From the NCBI GenBank assembly GCA_036734105.1, contig DAIMZH010000015.1, positions 1 through 64,000 on the forward strand: a stretch of DNA of 64,000 nucleotides. The letters are read 5' to 3'. The stretch is from Azoarcus_F sp036734105 (GTDB lineage: Bacteria; Pseudomonadota; Gammaproteobacteria; Burkholderiales; Rhodocyclaceae). Below the pieces are notes generated by a model. The model was not told where the DNA came from and searched no databases. It saw nothing but the letters and a program-made list of their open reading frames with translations. This document shows, in pieces, positions 1-7,528 of this stretch. The position numbers and the translations under genes were made by a program. Numbering within the stretch: position 1 is the first letter of the stretch; each line of letters starts with the position of its first letter.

Positions 1-11
1 AGCTACCGTCA

Positions 12-37
12 GGCCACACTTGCGAACAAGTGTGGCC
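12..37 (-). terminator. Perfect 11-bp hairpin downstream of the hybrid kinase
   Basis: Arms GGCCACACTTG and CAAGTGTGGCC enclose a 4-nt loop that reads TTCG on the minus strand. It lies 12 nt beyond the stop codon of the leftward kinase gene, where a transcript end is expected. No clear T-run follows in the visible bases, so it could be a 3' stabilising hairpin rather than a complete intrinsic terminator. Confidence 0.45.
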
Positions 38-49
38 GCCCTCTCACGG

Positions 50-2474
50 CTAACCCAGCCAGCGGTCCAGCAAGTCTCTCAGCTTGGGCAGGGTATAGGG
101 CTTGGCCAGAAAGTCGTTCATGCCTGCCAGAATGCAGTGCTGTCTGTCGTCGGCAGATGCGTTGGCTGTGAGTGCCACGATGGGAGTGCGAACATCACTT
201 TGCCGGATCAGCCGGGTGGCGGTATAGCCGTCCATCACCGGCATCTGGCAGTCCATCAGCACGAGGTCGAAGCGGGCTGTCTTGAGTATGTCCAGCGCTT
301 CCTGACCGTGTTGGGCGAGCGCGACAGTGATGCCGAACTTTTCCAGCAACTTGACTGCCAGTTTCTGGTTAACCAGGTTGTCCTCGACGACCAGCACCCG
401 CTTGCCATTGAAGTCTTGGTGTACCGCAGCGCCTTTACTCGTCGCGACCGGAGCTTCGCAAGGGCGCCAGGGAAGCTCAAGCGTAAAGGTCGTGCCTACG
501 CCTGACATGCTTTCGACGGTGATATCCCCTCCCATCAGGATCGCCAACTCGCGCGAGATGTTCAGACCGAGTCCTGTTCCGCCGTATTTGCGACTGGTCG
601 AGCTGTCAGCCTGTGTGAAGCTCTGAAACAATCGGGCCAGCGTCTCTGGATGCATGCCGATGCCGGTGTCGCGGACTGTGATACGCAATTGTCCGTCAGA
701 CTGGTTGACTGCGAGTTCAATATGACCGCTTTCGGTGAATTTGAGCGCATTCGAAACCAGATTGTTCAGAATCTGGCGAAGTCTCAGTGAGTCGCCCTCA
801 ATCCACCTGCTGATCTGTTCGGGATAGTGCATCCTCAGCGCCAGTCCCTTGCTTTTCGCCGCGTGCTCGAACACACCGGCCAGCTCGTGACACAGCGCAT
901 GCAGATCGATCGGGTGCTGCTCGATCGTCATCTTGCCAGCTTCGATCTTGGAGAAGTCGAGAATGTCGCTGACCAGCCCAAGCAGCAGCTCGGCAGAGCT
1001 CTGAGCAAGCTTGACCTGTTCTGCCTGCTCTTCCGACAGTGTGGTGTGCTCAAGCAGGGACAGCATGCCAATCACACCGTTGATAGGGGTACGTATCTCG
1101 TGGCTCATGTTGGCGAGAAACTGCCCCTTTGCCTCGCTCGCCGCTACCATGCTGTCGTGCGAACGCTTGAGCTCGGCAGCCGCAGCGTTGATGCCGTCCC
1201 GAAGCGTGGCCAGGTCGCCCTGGTAACCGCCTGCCATGCGCTGTTCAAAGTCACCGGCCGCGATCTCACCTATCGCTGTAGCCGCCTCACGCAGGCCACG
1301 TTCGACATTGACCAGCAGATCATTGAAGTTCTTGGACAGGAGTCCTAGTTCGTCCTCGCGGGCAACCTCAACCTGTCGTGAAAAATGCCCCGAGGAGATG
1401 ACGTCATTGATGATCGCGATGATGTTGAACATCGGCGCAACCAGACGACGGCGTACGATGACCATCAGCAGGGTCACAACCAGCATCACCGTCGCTGCGA
1501 TGAACAGACCGGCTTGGTGCGGCATCACGTCCCTGGCCGCCGGCGTGGTGAGGATAGTCATATACGCGGAGTNNNNNNNNNNGCCCCTGGTCGATGATCT
1601 GTAATACGTCGGTTGCCGAAGCGAACGCCACCGAACGGCCTATGATGCGGTTGCCGTGTTCAAATGCAGGCATGTCCAGAAGAATGTAATCGTCGATCAG
1701 TCGTGCTTCGGTCGTGTTGCCTGAGATATTGCTACGATGCTGACGGACTCGCTCGGCGGCAATCGGGTCGAACCATTCCCGGTGCGCGAGCACGTAGTCT
1801 TCATCTAAAGTCTGGTCGACGTGATATGTGGGTGGAATTACCCCGTTAAAACGTTCTTTAAGACTGGATATGCTGAGCAGCAGCGTCCACTCGATTCCGA
1901 TTTCGCGCAAGTCACGGACTACCGAGCCTAGGCCTTGAGTCACGGAGATCAGGCCAATCAGTTGTCCTTCGTGAAGTACAGGCGCAAAGCCTATCACCCC
2001 GACCCCCGCATTGCCTATGCCGAAAATTGCCGCTGCCCGTCCGCTTTCAAGCACTTGCTTGACCAGCGGATGGGGCGCAGGTGCGCCCTGAAAGTTCGGG
2101 TCCCAGCTACGCGCAAAGATCATTGCGTCAGCGGTGATCACTTGCGCGCGTATGGTGCGGTAGTCGGTGATGGCCGCAAAATCCGGGGTCACCGTGATGA
2201 TCCCCGACAGCGCCTGTTCCCGATCTCGGTGCAGCAGACCGCTGATGACTCTCGGGTCGCGGGACAAACCTGCCGCAAACGACAGCACAGAGGCTTCTTT
2301 GGCGCGCAGCCGCAGGGATATTTCGCGCTCGGCCAAGGTAATCGCCTCGCGCTTGGCGCGAACTTCGACCGGCAGAACGGTGCTGTAATACATCGCTAAC
2401 AGCACGATGAGAATCAGTCCGGCTGTCAGTAATGCAGCAGAAGAGATGAGAGAGCGAAAGACAGAATGCCGCAT
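50..2474 (-). CDS. Membrane hybrid sensor histidine kinase (interrupted by assembly gap)
   Basis: Two-component hybrid kinase of the inner membrane. From the N-terminus: a transmembrane helix (about residues 10-30), a roughly 260-residue periplasmic Cache-like sensor, the N gap, a second helix (GLFIAATVMLVVTLLMVIV), a HAMP linker, a HisKA domain with SHEIRTPINGV (phospho-acceptor His), and a HATPase_c domain with LNNLVSNALKF, DTGIGM and GGTGLGL. It ends in a receiver domain with EDN, the phospho-acceptor Asp in LMDCQMPVMDG, and LAKP. The parts before and after the Ns are in different frames. As the gap length is arbitrary, I treat them as one gene. The ATG at 2474 begins MRHSVF; no good Shine-Dalgarno is visible. 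The ligand is unknown and no separate response regulator adjoins it. Confidence 0.85.
1573..1582. other. Assembly gap (10 N)
   Basis: Ten consecutive Ns fall inside the hybrid kinase gene, between the periplasmic sensor and the second transmembrane helix. The reading frames on the two sides do not agree across exactly 10 bases, so the true gap length is probably different. Confidence 0.99.
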
Positions 2475-2542
2475 GCTTGTCGCGGGAGGGGTGTGAGGTG
2501 TTGTTATCTTACCCGTGTCGTTTGAACTCGCTAAACAACAAT

Positions 2543-2770
2543 TCACTTCAGAGACAAAAAAACGTGCGAGTTCGGGTTCACAGTGCCGCTCTGATAAATG
2601 GCTTTGCGTTCGTCTAGCCATCCACTGATCTGCCCCATTGCCTTTGAAATATCCGCTCGGTCCGGGTTCAGCTTGGCGAAGGTTTGCGGAGTGTATTCGA
2701 AGTGGGCAGCGTTGTAGGATGCGGTATCCGAGCAGGCGGCCAGGAAGAGCGCCGCCCCGCACACGAGCAT
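2543..2770 (-). CDS. Small putative lipoprotein
   Basis: A 75-residue product beginning MLVCGAALFLAAC fits a lipoprotein signal with the lipobox Cys at residue 13, followed by a short polar domain with no recognised family. The signal lacks the usual N-terminal positive charge, and the frame stays open upstream through a PDZ-like stretch. The start is therefore uncertain, and the whole open frame may be a degenerate fusion. It lies between the kinase gene and the BREX remnant, at the left edge of the accessory zone. Confidence 0.4.
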   Translation of the reverse strand: MLVCGAALFLAACSDTASYNAAHFEYTPQTFAKLNPDRADISKAMGQISGWLDERKAIYQSGTVNPNSHVFLSLK

Positions 2771-2929
2771 GACGGCCCGTTCTCCTGCAGGATGCGAGGA
2801 GAGCAAGTCTCTGAGTGCAGCCGAACTGGTAATCGGCACCGAGTTGAACTCGGTGCGGATGTCGCCCACCTGGATGTCAGAAGCCGCTGCAACGCTACCA
2901 GGGGTCACGGATCGCGAGCTTGCCCCGAT
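2771..2929 (-). pseudogene. PDZ-domain fragment (gene remnant)
   Basis: The open frame upstream of the lipoprotein start encodes VTPGSVAAASDIQVGD, then a segment ending SSAALRDLLSSHPAGE. This is the ligand-loop and C-terminal half of a PDZ domain as in HtrA/DegP-type proteases. An in-frame TGA at 2930-2932 closes it upstream, and I see no protease domain. I infer a 5'-truncated remnant that now reads into the lipoprotein frame. The alternative is a chance resemblance in a short ORF. Confidence 0.4.
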
Positions 2930-3067
2930 TCAACGTGCAGGTGGTGCCTGCTTGCCATACAATTACCGGCCCGCTTTGATGACAGACCATAAAATGCAAG
3001 TGACTGCTTTTGCCGAACAAACAAAGGGCAAGTCAGCTTCAAAGCATCCCAATCAGGGTAGCCAGTC

Positions 3068-3844
3068 GTGACATCGAAAGAGTCTTTGGCAAGAATCGGT
3101 TATCGATTGGGCCGCAGCGGTGTGCATGCCTCGCGCACCATCATGTTGAATGAACTCAATGTACTCTTTGAGCATACGGACGCTCACGCCACACTTGCGG
3201 ACTATCGGTCCCAGGTGGTCAGTTGCAACCTGCTGGGCAAGCCAACACAAAGTTCGCGTGTACTCACCTTTCGTCACTTGGCCGAGCTTTATGGACTTGA
3301 CCCGGAAATTCCGGTTTTTCGGGTTTTTCGGCAATTGTGGCAACTGGACGAGGAGGCGCGCCCAGTGCTTGCGTTGACCCTGGCGCTGGTGCGTGACCCC
3401 TACTGAACCTTTCAGAAGCGTTTATTATGAATAAGGCTGCAGGTGATTCGGTCAAGCGCGAAGAACTTGAATCGCTCATCGCAACGGCAGACCCCGACCG
3501 CTTCAGCCCGGCCACGCTCAAATCGATTGCACAAAATATCAACGCCAGTTGGACGCAAGCCGGCTATCTGCAGGGATGGTCTGGAAAGTCCGGACAATCC
3601 CCAGCGTGACGCCGACCAATATCAGTTTTGCGTTATTCTTGGGACATGTTGAAGGACTGTCCGGGCAAAGATTGTTCGCTTCAAGGTGGATAATGCTGCT
3701 GTGTAGTTCGCTTGGTGAGCTAGAAGCGCTGGCAAACTCAGCAGCGCATCGTGGCAAATCGTTTTCCTGAACGCTGACAGGGTCAAGGAAGTTCGATTTC
3801 CGGGTTTCCTGACTGCCGAAGAGGAGCAGTGGCTGCATGAGTAG
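3068..3844 (+). pseudogene. brxA: brxA (DUF1819) BREX gene broken by three frameshifts
   Basis: BrxA is a small DNA-binding component of BREX phage-defence systems. Homology starts at a GTG (3068) with KESLARIGYRLGRSGVHASR and stops at 3406. It continues one frame back with DPDRFSPATLKSIAQNIN and WTQAGYLQG (to 3609), one frame back again with PSVTPTNISFALFLGHVEG (to 3770), and once more with KEVRFPGFLTAEEEQWLHE, ending at TAG 3842-3844. Each change fits a single-base loss, near 3398, 3587 and 3758. The last 8 nt overlap brxB, as in an intact operon. Neighbouring housekeeping genes show no such breaks, so decay is more likely than poor sequence. The family assignment comes from remembered DUF1819 patterns. 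Confidence 0.75.
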
Positions 3845-4403
3845 CAAGGTGGCAAAACTGGTCAGCACCTACCGCGAACACATCTCCGTGCCTTGGGCGA
3901 GCGCGTTGGCAGACATTCAACGCGTCATCTTCGCGGTCCACGACAAAAGTGACGAACTGAGGCTGCATGCCCACATCGAAGAGTTCCGTCTTGCCTCCGC
4001 AGAAGCCGGGCATGAGTGGCTCCCGATAGACTTGCCCAATGCCTTTCCAGAGTGGATTGCTGCGCAGGAGCACCGAGACGCCTACTTCGAGTCCCCCGAA
4101 GACCTCACCGGCTATCAGGCCGGCGAAATAGTCGAATTCATTCAGAGCTTCACTGAGCGCATAAAGCAGCAAATTGCCGCTGACACCAACCGCAACACTG
4201 TCGTTGCCTTGCTTGGTGTCGGCAGTCTGTTTGGACTAGCCCGGGTTTCGACCCTCGTAGAAGGTATCAAGGACGTGGTGGGCGGTCGTTTGGTCGTCTT
4301 CTTTCCCGGCGAGTATCACCCGGAAAATCACGCCTACCGTCTGCTGGATGCCCGGGATGGCTGGAACTACCTGGCCGTGCCTTTGCTGGCTGGCGAAAGC
4401 TGA
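3837..4403 (+). CDS. brxB: BREX protein BrxB (DUF1788)
   Basis: This 188-residue protein looks full length and undamaged. It has the DUF1788 pattern of BrxB: YREHISVPWASALADIQRV near the N-terminus, PEWIAAQEHRDAYFESPEDL in the middle, then VVALLGVGSLFGLARVSTLV and RLVVFFPGEYHPENHAYRLL towards the end. BrxB is a required but biochemically obscure part of type 1 BREX. Its ATG overlaps the end of brxA. The genes expected next (brxC, pglX, pglZ) are absent, so the intact frame probably has no working partners unless they are elsewhere in the genome. Confidence 0.85.
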   Translation: MSSKVAKLVSTYREHISVPWASALADIQRVIFAVHDKSDELRLHAHIEEFRLASAEAGHEWLPIDLPNAFPEWIAAQEHRDAYFESPEDLTGYQAGEIVEFIQSFTERIKQQIAADTNRNTVVALLGVGSLFGLARVSTLVEGIKDVVGGRLVVFFPGEYHPENHAYRLLDARDGWNYLAVPLLAGES

Positions 4404-4406
4404 CCC

Positions 4407-5028
4407 ATGACCCGACAGAACCCACAAGAAAAAGGAAGCGCCGTGCTTAACCTCGACATTTACGTCAAAGCCCCAGACCAGAACCGTCGGCCAAATCTGG
4501 ACACTCAGCCCGGGCGGTGCAGACGAGCACCCAGGTTTATTCCGGCTGGAGGTGACCGAGGGGCCGGGTAGTGGCGTGCGCGTGCTGAACAAGCCCGTAC
4601 CCCCGGCGTTTCAGGAGTCCGTGCGCTGCGCAGAGCAGAACCTCTACACCCGGGCAGCGCAGTTGGTTGGCGACCGCGACCCGCGTTCGCACGAGTTCTC
4701 GGTGCAACTGCGCGGCTTCGATGCGGCAAAGAGTGGTGCCAAGACCGGCGTTGCCTGCCTGATTGCCTTGTCTAGCGCCCTGCTGCGCAAGTCAGTCCGT
4801 GGTGGTCTGATTGTGGTGGGGGAGGTGTCCATAGGCGGCACCGTCGAGCCAATACACAATGCTGTGACCATCGCAGAGATGGCGGTCGAGAAGGGGGCGA
4901 AGTCGCTACTGATGCCGGTCAACTGCCGACGGCAGTTGTTCGACTTGTCGGATGACATGGCGACCAAGCTGGATATAGAGTTCTACCAGGAGGCGCGGGA
5001 CGCGCTCATGAAGGCGTTGGTGAACTGA
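4407..5028 (+). pseudogene. brxL: brxL 3' fragment (Lon-like domain)
   Basis: Only the Lon-like C-terminal region of BrxL remains. A frame from ATG 4407 (MTRQNPQEKGSAVLNLDIYV) gives way near 4480 to the next frame, which carries VGQIWTLSPGG, LFRLEVTEGPGSGV, FDAAKSGAKTGVACLIALSS, LIVVGEVSIGGTVEPIHNAV and LSDDMATKLDIEFYQEARDA. An intact BrxL has an N-terminal AAA+ module and is several hundred residues longer. The Ser of the Lon catalytic dyad appears replaced by Lys in SGAKTG. The start 3 nt after brxB marks an internal deletion that removed brxC, pglX, pglZ and the 5' end of brxL. A GTG at 4552 could still start a 158-residue product. Confidence 0.75.
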
Positions 5029-5047
5029 TGAAGTTGCTGGATGCGTT

Positions 5048-5266
5048 GTGACCCCGGAACTGCTGGAGTTGCTGGTGACCCGCGAGATGCCCTTCGGGAA
5101 GTACAAGGGCAGGCTCATTGCTGACCTGCCAGGGCATTACCTGGCTTGGTTTGCCCGGGAAGGTTTCCCCAAGGGGCAACTCGGACAGTTGCTTGCACTG
5201 ATGTACGAGCTGGACCATAACGACTTGCGCGGCTTGGTCGAACCGCTGCGAAAGCGGTCAGGATGA
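5048..5266 (+). CDS. DUF3820 family protein
   Basis: This 72-residue protein starts at GTG 5048 and carries the DUF3820 signature MPFGKYKGRLIADLPGHYL followed by WFAREGFPKGQLGQLLALM. The family is small, widespread and of unknown biochemical role; some members are annotated as virulence-factor-like or fused to exonucleases. It lies 19 nt after the brxL fragment in the same direction and was probably the last gene of the BREX transcript. The frame is intact. Confidence 0.75.
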   Translation: MTPELLELLVTREMPFGKYKGRLIADLPGHYLAWFAREGFPKGQLGQLLALMYELDHNDLRGLVEPLRKRSG

Positions 5267-5367
5267 GTAATAAAATCCAAGGGTGTGATTTGAAATAGCA
5301 CTTATTCAGGAGGCTGCCCATGTGGTCGCCTCTTTTACGGGATGTCGTACCGCTGACGTCACGGCAT

Positions 5368-6684
5368 CTACGCCAGCACCGTCAGAGCCTCATCCATGCC
5401 TTCATGCTCAAAAGCTGGCGCAAAATCCTCAAGCTCCGCCCGGGACAGTCCGACCTCTGCCGACATCGCAACGTATCGCCACTGCTTCAAGGCCTGCACG
5501 ACTTCACCGAGTACGGCTATGGCTTCGTCGGGTTTGAGCTGGAAGCGCGCGGCTTCGCCCGTCAACTGAGCGACCGAGGTAATCGGTCCGGTGTCCTCGC
5601 TCAACCAGGTCTTTGACTCGCGGTCCTTGTCCGGGAACGGGTTCAAGTCGAAGGCGGGTGCCAACTGCCACTGATTCCTGTCCGCATACAGGAAGCCGAT
5701 ATTCTGCAGATGGTCATCGACGTTCGTAATCAGAAAGTTGAAGACCAGGCGTCGCCAAAGTTGCCGGGCCGAAGCGCTGAAATCCATGCAGGTCGAGCGC
5801 ATCGCATCCACGACTTCGGTGTAGGCGCGCTCTTCATGCCGACTGGTCTGCAAGAGGGTTGCCCCCGACATGTAGGGGATACGACCCTGGTTCGGCGTAC
5901 GGTCGAAACGACGGATCACGGCGACCGGGGCCTCCTGAACCATCACGATGCGGGCCTGTGCGGCATCAATGCCAGCCAACTGGGCCAAACGCAGTGCGAG
6001 CACCTCACCGCGCGTGACGCTGCGCGCGTCACCGACGCTGGGAAACTTCCCCAAAGCGAGGGCGCCGTCTTCATCAAGGACCGTGCATTTGGGCCGCATG
6101 CCGCCCAAGGAAGTGCCTTTGCCCTGCAGATACTTGAGGTCTTCAGCGGTCTCGGTGCCGAGTTCGACGGCCCGCGAGGCTGTCATCACCTTGTCCAGCT
6201 CCAGCAAGGGCGGGATAGTGCGTTTGCCGGCTTCGGCGCTACGCAAGTAGGTTTCTGATGCGTCTCGCAAGCGAAGCGCACCGATGCGGCTGAAGTCGTC
6301 CACCGCGCAGACATAGTCCAGCTCGGTCAGGGCACGCAGGGCAGGGTTGGTTTTTCGCGCCTTGGCGTGAGCACGCGCAATCACACGACGCCCCCAACTG
6401 TCCGGCTCGGTGTCAGCCAGTGCGAGAAAGAAGCAGGAGTCGTCCTGGAAGGGAGCTTTGCGCAACTGGCAGCCCAGCACGCGGGACAAATCAGGGGAGA
6501 GGTCAAAGGCGACCGGGTTGGTCAACCAGTCTTCCCGGTAGGCGAACTGTGAGAACTCGCGCTGCCCATTCTTCATGTAAATGAGCTTGCCCACGGGCGT
6601 ACCCGCTTGGCCCAGACAAACGTCCAACTCGACTTTGGCGGTCGAGCCAGCACGAGGCGGCTTTTCAGATGTCCTGTTGGCCAT
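5368..6684 (-). CDS. hipA: HipA-type serine/threonine kinase toxin (module 1)
   Basis: HipA toxins phosphorylate a cellular target (GltX for E. coli HipA), causing growth arrest and persistence. This 438-residue protein has the family architecture: an N-terminal subdomain, a glycine-rich loop GKGTSLGGMRPK (about residues 188-199), RRFDR near 258, a catalytic loop NVDDHLQN (321-328) and a metal-binding AFDLNP (344-349). These residues look intact. It lies 32 nt downstream of a helix-turn-helix gene on the same strand, as an antitoxin-toxin pair, and divergent from a second hipBA module. The target is unknown. Confidence 0.88.
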   Translation of the reverse strand: MANRTSEKPPRAGSTAKVELDVCLGQAGTPVGKLIYMKNGQREFSQFAYREDWLTNPVAFDLSPDLSRVLGCQLRKAPFQDDSCFFLALADTEPDSWGRRVIARAHAKARKTNPALRALTELDYVCAVDDFSRIGALRLRDASETYLRSAEAGKRTIPPLLELDKVMTASRAVELGTETAEDLKYLQGKGTSLGGMRPKCTVLDEDGALALGKFPSVGDARSVTRGEVLALRLAQLAGIDAAQARIVMVQEAPVAVIRRFDRTPNQGRIPYMSGATLLQTSRHEERAYTEVVDAMRSTCMDFSASARQLWRRLVFNFLITNVDDHLQNIGFLYADRNQWQLAPAFDLNPFPDKDRESKTWLSEDTGPITSVAQLTGEAARFQLKPDEAIAVLGEVVQALKQWRYVAMSAEVGLSRAELEDFAPAFEHEGMDEALTVLA

Positions 6685-6716
6685 GGGAAGAATGCGCTAT
6701 CGCCGTATCGGGCCGT

Positions 6717-7049
6717 TCAAAAAGCACCCGGTTCGCCGCCTGCCCGCCGGGTGCGGACCCGTTTGGGGAGCTTCTCGTCCATCAACACCAGGCCGGTCGC
6801 ATCCTGTGCGGTGTCCATCAGTTGCTCAAACTGGTCGAGCTCACCAAACACCTGCAAGGCTCGGGCAAAGTATTGAAGGGCCGTGCCGGGGTGGCCGTCT
6901 TCCATGCGTCGGACTGTATTGACAGAGGCCCCGATGCGCTCGGCCAATGCTTCCTGGGATAGCTGGCGGCGGCGGCGGGCCAGGGCAAGGTTCTGCCCGA
7001 CCCTGCGCAGGGCGCGTTCAACAGGAAGGGGAGTGGGGCTGCTCGGCAT
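6717..7049 (-). CDS. hipB: HipB-like helix-turn-helix antitoxin (module 1)
   Basis: This 110-residue XRE-family regulator has a helix-turn-helix at about residues 18-72 (LALARRRRQLSQEALAERIG, then SVNTVRRMEDG) and a basic C-terminal tail ending near KLPKRVRTRRAGGEPG. It lies just upstream of hipA with a 32-nt gap. It probably neutralises that kinase and represses the operon from the AT-rich divergent region at 7050-7270. It is longer than the HipB of module 2 and clearly different in sequence, so the two modules are not a recent duplication. Confidence 0.8.
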   Translation of the reverse strand: MPSSPTPLPVERALRRVGQNLALARRRRQLSQEALAERIGASVNTVRRMEDGHPGTALQYFARALQVFGELDQFEQLMDTAQDATGLVLMDEKLPKRVRTRRAGGEPGAF

Positions 7050-7206
7050 GATTAGGCGCCCAAATTTAGATGCTTAAAGGGCTTTAGAGTCTGTTTGAGG
7101 ATGATTGTCTATGCCGGATTGCTGCGAGTCAAGCTTTGCTGAGTATAAGTATCCATATTTGATTGATTAGAATTTTCTCGGTTGTATCTTGGTTATGCAC
7201 AATATG

Positions 7207-7240
7207 AATATATGCGCTATATGCGGAAAGCGCATATATT
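7207..7240. promoter_or_regulatory. Inverted repeat, candidate HipB operator
   Basis: Perfect 11-bp arms AATATATGCGC (7207-7217) and GCGCATATATT (7230-7240) are separated by 12 nt. They lie 30 nt upstream of the rightward hipB and inside the AT-rich gap between the two divergent hipBA modules. HipB proteins bind palindromic operators and autoregulate, so this is the natural candidate site. Control of both modules from one site is possible but inferred. Confidence 0.6.
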
Positions 7241-7270
7241 GAATTTATTCATTACGCACATACACAGCCA

Positions 7271-7528
7271 ATGCACACGATACGAACCGTCGAGCAGCTT
7301 GCCTCCGTGCTTCAAAGCATGAGGGCTTCCCGCAAACTGACGCAAGCGCAACTGGGCGACGCAATGGGGCTCTCCCAGGCAAGCATCTCAAGGCTGTTGA
7401 GCGACCCCACTAAAGTGACCGTGGACCAACTCCTCACCCTGCTGATGCACTTCGACGCCGAGCTTGTCATCCGCCCGCGCTTAGAAGGCAGTTCGACGGC
7501 GCCAGGTCCTTGTGCGAGCCCTTGGTAA
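7271..7528 (+). CDS. hipB: HipB antitoxin (module 2)
   Basis: This 85-residue protein has a compact XRE helix-turn-helix: LTQAQLGDAMGLSQASISRL at about residues 24-43, followed by a HipB-like C-terminal strand region (LLTLLMHFDAELVIRPR). Its stop codon overlaps the hipA start in TAATG, indicating translational coupling. The 11-bp inverted repeat just upstream is the likely autoregulatory operator. Confidence 0.87.
   Translation: MHTIRTVEQLASVLQSMRASRKLTQAQLGDAMGLSQASISRLLSDPTKVTVDQLLTLLMHFDAELVIRPRLEGSSTAPGPCASPW

Noticed and set aside
5320..5616. Rightward 98-codon frame with a good ribosome-binding site (AGGAGG) at 5308-5320
   Set aside because: Most of it is antisense to the 3' end of hipA module 1 and it matches no family I know. 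The start could be a remnant of a gene cut off by the hipBA insertion, but coding is not supported.
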